A DNA stretch of 64,000 nucleotides, from contig SVMM01000002.1 of assembly GCA_015067435.1 (NCBI GenBank), positions 186,001 to 250,000 of the forward strand. The letters are read 5' to 3'. The first letter of the stretch is position 1. The number at the start of each line of letters is the position of its first letter. The notes under the pieces are model-generated. The model worked only from the letters and a program-made list of their open reading frames with translations. It ran no database searches and was not told the DNA's origin. This stretch comes from Oscillospiraceae bacterium. Lineage in GTDB: Bacteria > Bacillota > Clostridia > Oscillospirales > Oscillospiraceae. The position numbers and the translations under genes are program-made. Of this stretch, positions 42,929 to 51,684 are shown piece by piece.

Positions 42929-44527
42929 TCAATCATCAAAATGTGAAAACACAAAGCGACCCGATTCGCTCAGATCGTCTTCTGTCCATGTCTTGCCGGC
43001 GCTCGTACCCGGCTTCAGCGCCGCGGAGCTCTCGCCCTTGTCGCACAGTGACCAGTTCGCCCAGCTGATGCCCCGCGCGTTCAAAAATTCCAGCCACTCG
43101 GCGCTCTCTTTGAGATAGACGCCTCCGCCGCCGTCCGCGCGGCTCGTGCCCCACTCGGAGATGAACACGGGCAGCCCTTTTTTCATAGACTCATCGATGC
43201 GCTGACGCAGTTCCGCGCCATGGGTCCCCGCATAAAAGTGCAGCGTGTACATCAGATTCTCACCCGGCACAGGGTCAGCCGCAGCCCTGTGGATGTCCTG
43301 GCTCCACGTCGGGCTGCCGATCAGGATCACCGCACGCGGCGCGCGTTCGCGGATGGCGTTCACCACTGTAACGGCATATGGCTTTACATCCCGTTCCCAC
43401 GTTACGTTTCCGTTCGGTTCGTTGCAGATTTCATACAGCACGGCGGGGTTGTCGCCGTAGCGCGCCGTCATTTCCCGGAAAAACGCGCAAGCCTCCTCCG
43501 TGTGGTCGGAGGGGTTCCCGTCGGAGAGGATGTGCCAGTCGATGATGACGTAAAGCCCCGCGTCGATCGCCGCGTCCACCGCCGCGATCAGGCGCGATTT
43601 CATCTCAGCGCTCTGGCTGAGGTAGCCGTTCTCCCCCGTGTACATGGCGGCGCGGAACAGATTCGCCCCGTATGCCGCCGTGTTGCGGATCGGCTGCGCG
43701 GCGGCGTACTGCGGATACCATTGCAGCCCGTGGCTGCTCATCCCGCGCAGGACGATCGCCTCGCCCCTCTCGTTGCAAAGCTGCGTGCCGATCACCTGCA
43801 GCCAGCCGTTCTCGGCGACGCCGCCGCGCACCGTCACCGCAGGCGCGGCGGGCGTCGGCACCGCAGGCGCAGCGGGCGGCGTTTCCACACTCGTCGGAGC
43901 GGACGGCTCCTGTGGGGCGGCGCCCGCCTTCGCCCGGTGGAGCAGCATGCACGCCTCGGCGCGCGTCAGGCCGCTTTTCGGGTTGAAGTTCCCCTTATCG
44001 TCGCCCTTCACCAGCCCGACGGCGTAAGCGCCGAGCACGGCGTTGTAGTAGCGTCCGTCCAGCTGGGCAAAATCGCGGAGCTTCGCGGATTCCGCGCTGA
44101 AATCGTATGCCGTGTCCGGATACAGGGCGTTCATCATGATCTTGACGGCCAGCTGCCTTTGAATCGGCTCGTCAAAGCGCTCCCCCGTCGGCGGAAGCTC
44201 GTCCCAGTCGTACCAGCCGCGCTGCCGCGCGGTCTCCAAAAGCCCCGCCGCCCAATGCGTCGTCTGCGCCGCCGATTCGCTCAGACCGCACTGCCGCGCG
44301 AGCACCGCGACGAACTCCGCGGCGCTGATGCTGCGGTCGGGGCGGAAGGTTCCGTCCTCGTAGCCCTTGAGCACGCCCGCCGTCCACATCTCATTGACCG
44401 CCTCGGCGTACCACGCGTTCTCCGGCACATCCGGCGCCGCCGCACAGGCGGAAACAACCGACAGGACAAGCGCAGCGCCGAGCACCAATACCAATGCGAG
44501 CAAAGACTTTCGGCCGTTCAACAGCAT
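42929..44527 (-). CDS. SLH-domain GH5 glycoside hydrolase (cellulase-like)
   Basis: This 532-residue secreted enzyme has a signal peptide with a possible lipobox VSAC (residues 25-28), two S-layer-homology-like units (NAWYAEAVNEMWTAGVLKGYEDGTFRP near 37, and DGRYYNAVLGAYAVGLVKG near 157), a Pro/Ala linker, and a GH5 barrel from about residue 240. The barrel has RGMSSHGLQWYP near 264, WHILSDGNP near 333, acid/base Glu in EICNEPNG near 367 and nucleophile Glu in FISEWGT near 448. It should cut beta-1,4 glycans at the cell surface. It is the first gene of an operon from the promoter at 44577-44605. Confidence 0.92.
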   Translation of the reverse strand: MLLNGRKSLLALVLVLGAALVLSVVSACAAAPDVPENAWYAEAVNEMWTAGVLKGYEDGTFRPDRSISAAEFVAVLARQCGLSESAAQTTHWAAGLLETARQRGWYDWDELPPTGERFDEPIQRQLAVKIMMNALYPDTAYDFSAESAKLRDFAQLDGRYYNAVLGAYAVGLVKGDDKGNFNPKSGLTRAEACMLLHRAKAGAAPQEPSAPTSVETPPAAPAVPTPAAPAVTVRGGVAENGWLQVIGTQLCNERGEAIVLRGMSSHGLQWYPQYAAAQPIRNTAAYGANLFRAAMYTGENGYLSQSAEMKSRLIAAVDAAIDAGLYVIIDWHILSDGNPSDHTEEACAFFREMTARYGDNPAVLYEICNEPNGNVTWERDVKPYAVTVVNAIRERAPRAVILIGSPTWSQDIHRAAADPVPGENLMYTLHFYAGTHGAELRQRIDESMKKGLPVFISEWGTSRADGGGGVYLKESAEWLEFLNARGISWANWSLCDKGESSAALKPGTSAGKTWTEDDLSESGRFVFSHFDD

Positions 44528-44576
44528 CCCCTCCTCCGGAGCCGCAATTGCAGCGTGTCAGCAATCTATCTTTATT

Positions 44577-44605
44577 ATTATAGCATTCCGGCGACGGGTT
44601 GACAA
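44577..44605 (-). promoter_or_regulatory. Sigma-A promoter of the GH5 operon
   Basis: TTGTCA and a perfect TATAAT are separated by 17 bases on the minus strand. Its -35 box overlaps that of the divergent promoter. Confidence 0.85.
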
Positions 44606-44627
44606 TGGCTCAATTTAAATTTATAGT
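44599..44627 (+). promoter_or_regulatory. Sigma-A promoter of msrC-ABC
   Basis: A perfect TTGACA and TATAGT are separated by 17 bases. The TTGACAA core is read as -35 on both strands. Confidence 0.85.
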
Positions 44628-44660
44628 AGGCGTAACAATTGATTGACAGGAGTATTTGCC

Positions 44661-45119
44661 ATGACCGACTATACGCTGCTTGCCTCCCAGCTCGCTTCGC
44701 TGATCCATGACGTACCGCATCTGACCGCCGATCTCGCCAATGCCTCCGCCCTGCTCTACGGCGCGCTGGATGACGTCAACTGGGCGGGCTTCTACCTCCG
44801 CGAGGGCGACACGCTGGTGCTCGGGCCGTTTCAGGGCAAGCCCGCCTGCATCGAGATCCCGCTGGGCCGCGGCGTCTGCGGTACGGCGGCGGCAAGCGGC
44901 GAAACGCAGCTCGTGCCGGATGTTCTCGCCTTTCCGGGGCACATCGCCTGCGACGCCGCGTCCCGCTCCGAGATCGTCGTGCCCATCCGGAAGGGCGGGC
45001 GCGTCGTCGCCGTGCTGGACATCGACAGCGCGCGGCTCGAACGCTTTACGGACACCGATTGCGAGGGGCTGGAGCGCTTCGCGCAAATACTGGAAACGGA
45101 GCTTGCGGAACTGCTATGA
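44661..45119 (+). CDS. msrC: Free methionine-R-sulfoxide reductase (GAF domain)
   Basis: fRMsr reduces free methionine-(R)-sulfoxide. The 152-residue GAF protein keeps all three family cysteines with the right spacing (10 and 24): KPACIEI, RGVCGTAA and GHIACDAAS. FYLREGDTLVLGPFQG and SEIVVPI are also typical. CAGGAG precedes the ATG at 44661. Its stop overlaps the ABC exporter start (ATGA), so they form one operon. Confidence 0.94.
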   Translation: MTDYTLLASQLASLIHDVPHLTADLANASALLYGALDDVNWAGFYLREGDTLVLGPFQGKPACIEIPLGRGVCGTAAASGETQLVPDVLAFPGHIACDAASRSEIVVPIRKGGRVVAVLDIDSARLERFTDTDCEGLERFAQILETELAELL

Positions 45120-46858
45120 AACGTGACTATAGTCGCAGCCCCCTGCGGGTGTTTCTCTCGTACTTTGCGCCCTACAAGGGGCTTTTCGCGCTCGATATGG
45201 CGTGCGCGGTCGTGGTCTCCGCCATCGATCTCGTCTTTCCCATCATCTCGCGCACCGCGATGCAGCAGCTCCTTCCGCAGCAGCTGTACCGCGCGTTTTT
45301 CACCGTCGTCGCCGTGATGCTGCTCGCGTACCTCCTCAAGGGCGTGCTCTACTATGTCATCACCGTGGTCGGCCACGGCGTCGGCGTGCTGGTCGAGGCA
45401 GACATGCGCCGCGACGTGTTCACGCACATCCAGTCGCTGAGCTTCAGTTTCTTTGACCACAACCGCACCGGCGTGCTGATGAGCCGCGTGACGAACGACC
45501 TTTTCGAGATCACAGAGCTTGCCCATCACGGGCCGGAAAACCTCATCATCTGCACGCTGACGCTGCTCGGCGCGCTGCTCGTCATGTTCTTCATCCGCTG
45601 GGAGCTGGCGCTCGTGCTGCTGGTCATCCTGCCGCTGTGCATGGTCTTCACGCTGCGCCAACGGCTCAAGATGAAGCGCGCGGGCGCGGAGCTGCGCGTC
45701 AAGACCGCCGAGATCAACGCCGTCATCGAAAGCGGCGTCTCGGGCATCCGCACGGCGAAGGCCTTCGCCAACGAGGGTGAGGAGATGCGCAAGTTCAACG
45801 AGGGCAACGACGTCTTCAAGACCGCGAAGCGGGGCTATTACAAGTCCATGGGGCTCTTTCAGGGCGGCATGGAGTTCACCACCAGCGCCCTGCAGGCAAT
45901 CGTCGTCGGCGTCGGCGGCGTCCTCATCATGCGCGGCAGCATGGATTATATCGACTTAGTCACATTCACGCTCTATGTTGCCGCCTTTGTCTCGCCGCTG
46001 CGCAAGCTCGTGATGTTCATGGAGCAGTACACGCAGGGCAGCGTCTGCTTCGGCAGGTTTCTGGAGATCATGCGCACGGAGCCGGAGATCCGCGACGCGC
46101 CCGACACCCGCGAGCTCGCCGACGTCAAGGGCGAGATCCGCTGTGAACATGTCTCTTTCCAGTACAATGAAAACGCCGAAACGCTCCACGATATCGACTT
46201 AGTGATCCGTCAGGGCGAGAGCTTTGCCCTCGTCGGCCCCTCCGGCGGCGGCAAAACCACGCTCTGCCACCTGATCCCTCGTTTTTACGACGTCACCGAG
46301 GGGCGCATCACCGTGGACGGTCAGGACGTGCGCGGCGTGACGCAGGAGAGCCTGCACCGCGCCATCGGCATCATCCAGCAGGACGTGTTCATGTTCGCCG
46401 GCACCGTGCGCGAGAACATCCGCTACGGCCGGCCGGACGCGACGGATGAGGAGGTCGTCCGCGCCGCCATGCGCGCGGAGATCCACGACGAGATCATGGC
46501 GATGCCCGACGGGTATGACAGCTACATCGGCGAGCGCGGCGTCATGCTCTCCGGCGGGCAGAAGCAGCGCATCTCCATCGCGCGCGTCTTTCTGAAGGAC
46601 CCGCCCATCCTCATTCTTGACGAGGCGACCAGCGCGCTCGACAGCGTGACAGAGCAGCGCATTCAGGAGAGTCTGGACCGGCTCAGCCAGGGGCGGACGA
46701 CCGTCATCATCGCCCACCGGCTCTCCACCGTCCGCAGCGCGTCGCGCATCGCGGTGGTCGAGGACGGCCGCATCGTCGAGCAGGGCAGCCACGCCGAGCT
46801 GATGGAGCGAAACGGCGTCTATGCCGCACTGCAGCGGGCGCAGCGGCTGACGGAATAG
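45116..46858 (+). CDS. ABC exporter, fused membrane and ATPase domains
   Basis: This 580-residue half-transporter resembles MsbA/BmrA-type multidrug or lipid exporters. Six membrane segments span about residues 15-310, with the intracellular loop QSLSFSFFDHNRTGVLMSRVTND. The ATPase has Walker A GPSGGGKTT near 377, signature LSGGQKQRISIAR near 479, Walker B ILILDEATSALD and the switch His in IAHRLS. It works as a homo- or heterodimer; no partner gene is adjacent, so a homodimer is likely. The substrate is unknown. Confidence 0.94.
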   Translation: MKRDYSRSPLRVFLSYFAPYKGLFALDMACAVVVSAIDLVFPIISRTAMQQLLPQQLYRAFFTVVAVMLLAYLLKGVLYYVITVVGHGVGVLVEADMRRDVFTHIQSLSFSFFDHNRTGVLMSRVTNDLFEITELAHHGPENLIICTLTLLGALLVMFFIRWELALVLLVILPLCMVFTLRQRLKMKRAGAELRVKTAEINAVIESGVSGIRTAKAFANEGEEMRKFNEGNDVFKTAKRGYYKSMGLFQGGMEFTTSALQAIVVGVGGVLIMRGSMDYIDLVTFTLYVAAFVSPLRKLVMFMEQYTQGSVCFGRFLEIMRTEPEIRDAPDTRELADVKGEIRCEHVSFQYNENAETLHDIDLVIRQGESFALVGPSGGGKTTLCHLIPRFYDVTEGRITVDGQDVRGVTQESLHRAIGIIQQDVFMFAGTVRENIRYGRPDATDEEVVRAAMRAEIHDEIMAMPDGYDSYIGERGVMLSGGQKQRISIARVFLKDPPILILDEATSALDSVTEQRIQESLDRLSQGRTTVIIAHRLSTVRSASRIAVVEDGRIVEQGSHAELMERNGVYAALQRAQRLTE

Positions 46859-46873
46859 CGACAGAATCACATG

Positions 46874-46910
46874 AAACGTGCCGCGGAGCATTGAACCGCG
46901 GCACGTTTTG
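46874..46910 (+). terminator. Bidirectional terminator between ABC exporter and deoD
   Basis: The 13-bp stem AAACGTGCCGCGG/CCGCGGCACGTTT has a 9-base loop, followed by TGATTC; T-rich DNA also follows. Confidence 0.8.
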
Positions 46911-46942
46911 ATTCATTTTGATTCTTTTTGATTCTTTTTTCC

Positions 46943-46986
46943 GCGTCAGGCAAACAGCTTCGCCGCGTCAGGCGAACTGCTTCGCC
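46943..46986. repeat. 22-base tandem duplication at the deoD 3' end
   Basis: 46943-46964 and 46965-46986 are the same except at two bases. The second copy encodes the last residues and stop of deoD; the first is a non-coding echo of it. Confidence 0.85.
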
Positions 46987-47696
46987 GTTTCAAGCGCGAC
47001 CTCCATCATGTCGCGGAAGCTGTCCTGCCGCTCGGCGGCGGTCAGGCCCTCGCCGGTGAAGATGTGGTCGGAGATACTGAGCAGGCTCAGCGCCTTCTTG
47101 CCGGATGCCATCGCCTCCCAGTAGATGCCCGCGGTCTCCATCTCCAGCGCCAGTACGCCGAATTTACGGTACATCTCGCCCGCCTTCTCGTTGGCGTTGT
47201 AGAACATGTCCGCGGTAAAGACCTGCCCCACGCGGGCGTTGACGCCGATCCTCTCCGCCGCGGCGACGGCGGTTTTGAGCATTTCATAGTCCGCCTGCGG
47301 CGTCAGCTGGCCGGGAAAGCCGTACTGGTCGGCGAAGTGCGAGTTGGTGGACGCCGTCATCGCCACGACGAGGTCGCGCAGCTTCACATCCTCCGCCACA
47401 CCGCCGGCGGAGCCGATGCGGATGACCGCGTCGACGCCGTAGAAGTGGAACAGCTCGTGGGCGTAGAGCGTGGCGGACGGGATGCCCATGCCGCTGCCCA
47501 TCACGGAGATGCGCTTGCCCTGATACATGCCCGTGTAGCCGTACATATTGCGCACGGAATTGAACAGGACGGGGTTTTCCAGATAGGTTTCCGCCACGGT
47601 CTTCGCCCGCAGCGGATCGCCGGGGAACAGTACGACCTTCGCAATGTTCGCCTCGTCCGCCGCGATACACGCGGACGGGGATTCCTTGATAGACAT
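46968..47696 (-). CDS. deoD: Purine nucleoside phosphorylase (DeoD type)
   Basis: DeoD splits purine (deoxy)nucleosides with phosphate into base and ribose-1-phosphate. The 242-residue hexameric-type enzyme has VVLFPGDPLRAK near residue 21 (phosphate site), FNSVRNMYGYTG near 45, RIGSAGG near 92, LEMETAGIYW near 183 and SISDHI near 207 (catalytic Asp). GGAGG precedes the ATG. It is the last gene of the proC-adh-AIM24-mtnA operon, 20 bases from mtnA. In that context it could act on 5'-deoxyadenosine or methylthioadenosine as well. Confidence 0.95.
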   Translation of the reverse strand: MSIKESPSACIAADEANIAKVVLFPGDPLRAKTVAETYLENPVLFNSVRNMYGYTGMYQGKRISVMGSGMGIPSATLYAHELFHFYGVDAVIRIGSAGGVAEDVKLRDLVVAMTASTNSHFADQYGFPGQLTPQADYEMLKTAVAAAERIGVNARVGQVFTADMFYNANEKAGEMYRKFGVLALEMETAGIYWEAMASGKKALSLLSISDHIFTGEGLTAAERQDSFRDMMEVALETAKQFA

Positions 47697-47716
47697 ATGA
47701 TACCTCCAGAATAGAA

Positions 47717-48766
47717 TTAGTGGAACAACGCTTTCAGGCTCTGTTCATACGGCGCGCGGCAGATGCCCTTTTCGGTGATGATGCCGGAAATCAGGCTGTG
47801 ATCCGTCACGTCGAAGGCAGGATTGAAGCATTTGACGCTCTTTGGCGCCATCGGCTCGCGATACCACATTTCCTTGATCTCGTCCGGCTCGCGCAGCTCG
47901 ATCTTGATGTCGTCGCCCGTCGGGCAATTCATGTCGATGGTCGAGGTGGGACCGAGCACGTAGAACGGGATGCCGTAATGCTTCGCGAGGATCGCGACGC
48001 CGGAGGTGCCGATCTTGTTGGCGGTGTCCCCGTTCGCGGCGACGCGGTCGCAGCCGACGAAGCAGAACTGCACCCAGCCGTTCTTCATCACCATGGACGC
48101 CATGTTGTCGCAGATCAGCGTCACGTCTACGCCCGCCTTGTCAAGCTCCCAGCTGGTCAGGCGCGCACCCTGCAGGAGCGGCCGTGTCTCGTCTGAAAAG
48201 GCTTTTAACTTTACGCCTCTCTCCGCACCGAGGATCAGCGGCCCGATTGCCGTGCCGTACTTCGACGTGGCGATGGGGCCGGCGTTGCAGTGCGTCAACA
48301 CGCAGTCGCCCTCTTTCAAAAGGCTCAGGCCATGCTCGCTGATTGCCTTGCACATGGCGATGTCCTCGTCGAGGATCGCCTGCGCCTCATTGCGCAGCAG
48401 CGGCAGGAGCTCCGCCGGCGTGCAGCCGACATGCTCCGTCACGACCCGTTCCATGCGCTTGAGCGCCCAGCTCAGGTTCACCGCCGTCGGGCGCGAGGCG
48501 TTGAGATACGCCGATTTTTCATGGAATTCCTTCGCAAAAGCATCATAAGTCGATTGTTTGAAGCCCTGCGCGAGCACAAACATCGCGAATCCGGCAAAGA
48601 TGCCGATGCACGGAGCGCCGCGCACGCGCAGCTTTTTGATGGCGTCGTACATCTCCTCCGCCGTCGTGAGCTCCGCGTACTCGGTCCGGTTGGGCAGCTG
48701 CGTCTGGTCGAGGATGACCAGCTTTTTTTCGTCCGCGCTCAGGCGGACGTGGTCGACGGTCTGCAT
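47717..48766 (-). CDS. mtnA: 5-methylthioribose-1-phosphate isomerase (MtnA)
   Basis: MtnA converts methylthioribose-1-phosphate to the ribulose form in methionine salvage. The 349-residue protein has [14 protein letters not shown] near residue 48, the catalytic Cys in [16 protein letters not shown] near 160 and the catalytic Asp in ICDNMAS near 220, then [12 protein letters not shown] near 238. These separate it from the related initiation factor 2B subunits. No mtnBCDK genes are nearby. It lies 20 bases before deoD and 14 after the AIM24 gene. Confidence 0.95.
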   Translation of the reverse strand: MQTVDHVRLSADEKKLVILDQTQLPNRTEYAELTTAEEMYDAIKKLRVRGAPCIGIFAGFAMFVLAQGFKQSTYDAFAKEFHEKSAYLNASRPTAVNLSWALKRMERVVTEHVGCTPAELLPLLRNEAQAILDEDIAMCKAISEHGLSLLKEGDCVLTHCNAGPIATSKYGTAIGPLILGAERGVKLKAFSDETRPLLQGARLTSWELDKAGVDVTLICDNMASMVMKNGWVQFCFVGCDRVAANGDTANKIGTSGVAILAKHYGIPFYVLGPTSTIDMNCPTGDDIKIELREPDEIKEMWYREPMAPKSVKCFNPAFDVTDHSLISGIITEKGICRAPYEQSLKALFH

Positions 48767-48780
48767 CCCTCGCGACCTCC

Positions 48781-49467
48781 TCAGTTGCTGCCGGTCTTCA
48801 CCGAGGGCAGCAGCGGGATGATCTGCTCGGCAAACTTGTTGATGGGCATGGTCTGCATCACCACGCGTCCGGGGCCGGTGACGACCGTGTTGAACAGGCC
48901 CTCGCCGCCGAAGATCATGTTTTTGATGCCCTTGACCGTCTGCACGTCCATCGTGCAGCTCGCGTCCATCATGGCAAGGTGGCCCGTGGAGACGATGATC
49001 TGCTGGCCCGGCGCCAGGTCATACTCAATGGCGGTGCCGTCGATCTCGACGAATGCCATGCCGTTGCCGGAGAGGCGCTGCAGGATGAAGCCCTCGCCGC
49101 CGAAGAAGCCCGCGCCCATCTTCTTCTGGAAGTGGACGGACAGCTCGACCCCCGCGTCGGAGGCAAGGAACGCCGTCTTCTGCACGACGACCGGACGGTC
49201 CGGCCGGATCTCCAGCGCGCGGATCGAGCCGGGAAAGCTCGACGTAAAGGCGATCATGCCGTGCCCATGCGCGGTGTAGAGGTTCTGGAACAGGCTTTCA
49301 CCGGAAAAAAGCCTGCCGAACATCTTGCCGACGCCTCCGCCGGAGGTCTGCATCTCCATGTTGGGGCTCATCCAGCTCATGGCGCCGGATTCGGTAATCA
49401 TCGTCTCGCCGTCCTCCAGCGAGCAGATCAACGCGGGCAGCGGCTCTCCCTTGATTTCGTACTGCAT
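48781..49467 (-). CDS. AIM24 / TIGR00266 family protein
   Basis: The 228-residue protein belongs to the AIM24 (TIGR00266) family: [21 protein letters not shown] at the start, [14 protein letters not shown] near residue 26, then repeated glycine-rich beta strands such as [16 protein letters not shown] near 120 and [18 protein letters not shown] near 183. Homologues form trimeric beta-structures of unknown function. AAAGGAG precedes the ATG. Its placement inside a nucleoside salvage operon is unusual and offers no functional explanation yet. Confidence 0.9.
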   Translation of the reverse strand: MQYEIKGEPLPALICSLEDGETMITESGAMSWMSPNMEMQTSGGGVGKMFGRLFSGESLFQNLYTAHGHGMIAFTSSFPGSIRALEIRPDRPVVVQKTAFLASDAGVELSVHFQKKMGAGFFGGEGFILQRLSGNGMAFVEIDGTAIEYDLAPGQQIIVSTGHLAMMDASCTMDVQTVKGIKNMIFGGEGLFNTVVTGPGRVVMQTMPINKFAEQIIPLLPSVKTGSN

Positions 49468-49511
49468 GGTGCTCTCCTTTCTGAATACGATGAATTTTGT
49501 GTGTTTGTCTG

Positions 49512-50699
49512 TCAGCGCGCGAGACGGTAGACCTCGCGCATGTCGCTCTCGGCGAGGATACGGACGGAGCCGATGTCGCGCGTTCCCTCGAACGAGCAGT
49601 TGTAGGCGAGCTTGTCGAGCTGCTCGTCGGTCAGGGTAAGCCCCAGCTCGCGCAGGTTCGTCGGCATACCGATGCTGCGCAGGAATTCCTTATATGCCGC
49701 GATGCCGGCCAGCGCCGCCTTTTCGTCGTCCGCCTCCGCGACGCCCATGACGTTGCGGGCAAAGCGCGCGAAGCGCTTCGGCGCGCAGGGCATCACATAG
49801 GTCGACCACGCCTCCCAGATCGCCGCGAGCCCCGCGCCGTGCGTCACGTCGAACATGCCGCTGAGCTCGTGTTCCAGCTGGTGGCACGCCCAGTCGCCCA
49901 CGCGGCCGTGTCCGCCGTGGCCGCAGCCGGTCAGGCCGTTGTGGGACAGGCTGCCCGCCCACATGATCGCGGCGCGCGCCTCGTAGTCCTCCGGATTCCT
50001 GAGCGCGCGCGGCGCCATCTCGATCACGGAGCGGATCACACCCTCCGCGATGGAATCCGTCGGCTCGACCGTCTCCTCACCGGCGAAATAGCGCTCCATC
50101 GTGTGGGAGATGATGTCCGCGCAGCCCGCCGCGGTCTGGTACGGCGGAACGGTGTAGGTCAGCTCCGGGTTCAGCAGGGCGAATTTGCAGCGGCACAGAT
50201 CGGTGTTTACGCCGCGCTTCTGACCGGTTTCCTCGTTGGAGATAACGCTCGAATCGCTCATTTCGCTGCCCGTGGCGGCAAGCGTCAGCACGCAGCCGAC
50301 GGGAAAGCTCGCCGTCGGCGTCGCCTTGCGGGCGTAGAAATCCCACACATCGCCGTCGTAGGCGAGGCCGTAGCCGATCGCCTTGGCGGAGTCGATCGCG
50401 CTGCCGCCGCCCACGGCGAGCAGGAAATCGACGCCCTCGCGGCGGCAGAGCTCGACGCCCTCGCGCACCTTGGAGATGCGCGGGTTCGGCACGACGCCGC
50501 CGAGCTCCACCCACGGGACGCCCGCCGCGTCCAGCGACGCGATCACGCGATCCAGCAGGCCGCTGCGCTTCACGCTGCCGCCGCCGTAGTGCAGCAGCAC
50601 CTTTTTCCCGCCGAACTGCCGCACCAGCGCGCCGGCGCGCTCCTCGACGCCCTTGCCGAACTCCACATGGGTCGGCGCAAAGTATTTGAAGTTGTTCAT
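49512..50699 (-). CDS. Iron-containing alcohol dehydrogenase (BdhA/YqhD type)
   Basis: This 395-residue group III dehydrogenase reduces aldehydes, usually with NADPH. It has YFAPTHVEFGKG at the start, the GGGS block near residue 92 (GGGSAIDSAKAIGY), LAATGSEMS near 136, and metal-binding His/Asp residues in AGCADIISHTME near 185 and HQLEHELSGMFDVTHGAG near 255-272. AGAGGAG precedes the ATG at 50699. Butanol dehydrogenases belong here. In this operon its substrate may be an aldehyde made during deoxysugar breakdown. Confidence 0.92.
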   Translation of the reverse strand: MNNFKYFAPTHVEFGKGVEERAGALVRQFGGKKVLLHYGGGSVKRSGLLDRVIASLDAAGVPWVELGGVVPNPRISKVREGVELCRREGVDFLLAVGGGSAIDSAKAIGYGLAYDGDVWDFYARKATPTASFPVGCVLTLAATGSEMSDSSVISNEETGQKRGVNTDLCRCKFALLNPELTYTVPPYQTAAGCADIISHTMERYFAGEETVEPTDSIAEGVIRSVIEMAPRALRNPEDYEARAAIMWAGSLSHNGLTGCGHGGHGRVGDWACHQLEHELSGMFDVTHGAGLAAIWEAWSTYVMPCAPKRFARFARNVMGVAEADDEKAALAGIAAYKEFLRSIGMPTNLRELGLTLTDEQLDKLAYNCSFEGTRDIGSVRILAESDMREVYRLAR

Positions 50700-50742
50700 T
50701 GCACTTCTCCTCTCGTGATCCGCCGGATGCTCCCGGCGGTAA

Positions 50743-51534
50743 TTATGTCGCAAGAATCGCCGCCACCGCGCGGATGAACGCGGCGCGCATGCCCGACTCC
50801 TCCAGCGCGGCGACGCCGCGGATCGTCGTGCCGCCCGGCGAGCAGACCGCGTCCTTGAGCGCGCCCGGATGCACGGACGGGTCGCGCAGCACCATTTCGC
50901 CCGCGCCGGTCATCGTGCCCGCCGCCAGCTCGTAGGCGAGGCGGCGCGGCAGGCCGCTGCGGACGCCCGCGTCACCCAACGCCTCGATGACCATGTACAG
51001 AAACGCGGGGCCGCAGCCGGAGATCGCGGACGCGGCGGCAAACTGCTCGCCCGGCAGCTCCACCACCGTCGAGACCGAGCCGAGCATGGCGCGCAGCGTC
51101 GCCTGCTCCTCCGGCGTAAAATCGTTCTCCGCGGCGACAAGGACGACACCCTTGCCCACCTTGACGGGCGTGTTGGGCATGATGCACTGCACGCGCACGC
51201 CGCCGCCCAGCAGCTTTTTGAAGTCCTCGAAGCGCCACGCGTTGACGATGGAGATCAGCGCCTTGCCGCGCAGCGGCTCCTTGACGTCCTTGAGCGCCTG
51301 CTCCACCTGATACGGCTTGCACGCCAGAAGGATCATGTCGCTCTGCTCCACCAGCTCCCGCGCGCTCTCGCACGTCTGCACGTGGGCGGTCTCCGCCCGC
51401 TCATGCAGCGTGTCGGCGTGGGGCGCGTAGGCGAGCTGCCGGATCGCGCCGCTCTGTACCTCCGCGCAGAAGCCCGCCAGTCCGCCCGCGATGGCGGAGC
51501 CCATTTGTCCAAATCCCAGATAACCGATGTTCAT
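50743..51534 (-). CDS. proC: Pyrroline-5-carboxylate reductase
   Basis: ProC makes proline from pyrroline-5-carboxylate with NAD(P)H. The 263-residue protein has the Rossmann start IGYLGFGQMGSAIAGGL (residues 3-19), LACKPYQV near 70, RVQCIMPNTPVKVGKG near 113 and the C-terminal signature DAVCSPGGTTIRGVAALE near 230-247. GGGAGGG precedes the ATG. It is first in a five-gene operon from the promoter at 51567-51595. Confidence 0.95.
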   Translation of the reverse strand: MNIGYLGFGQMGSAIAGGLAGFCAEVQSGAIRQLAYAPHADTLHERAETAHVQTCESARELVEQSDMILLACKPYQVEQALKDVKEPLRGKALISIVNAWRFEDFKKLLGGGVRVQCIMPNTPVKVGKGVVLVAAENDFTPEEQATLRAMLGSVSTVVELPGEQFAAASAISGCGPAFLYMVIEALGDAGVRSGLPRRLAYELAAGTMTGAGEMVLRDPSVHPGALKDAVCSPGGTTIRGVAALEESGMRAAFIRAVAAILAT

Positions 51535-51566
51535 GCCTGTGCCCTCCCCGTTTGATTTTCCTGATG

Positions 51567-51595
51567 ATTATAACAGATAATTGCCGCACGCGCAA
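51567..51595 (-). promoter_or_regulatory. Sigma-A promoter of the proC-deoD operon
   Basis: TTGCGC and a perfect TATAAT are separated by 17 bases on the minus strand. Confidence 0.8.
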
Positions 51596-51619
51596 CCAAA
51601 AGGCGCGCGATTTATCGGA

Positions 51620-51648
51620 TTGCGGCGGCGCGCGACCTCTGCTATAAT
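51620..51648 (+). promoter_or_regulatory. Sigma-A promoter of the acetyltransferase gene
   Basis: TTGCGG and a perfect TATAAT are separated by 17 bases. Confidence 0.8.
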
Positions 51649-51684
51649 CAATGCAGTCAAACAATGCGCATACAGGAGGAGCAC

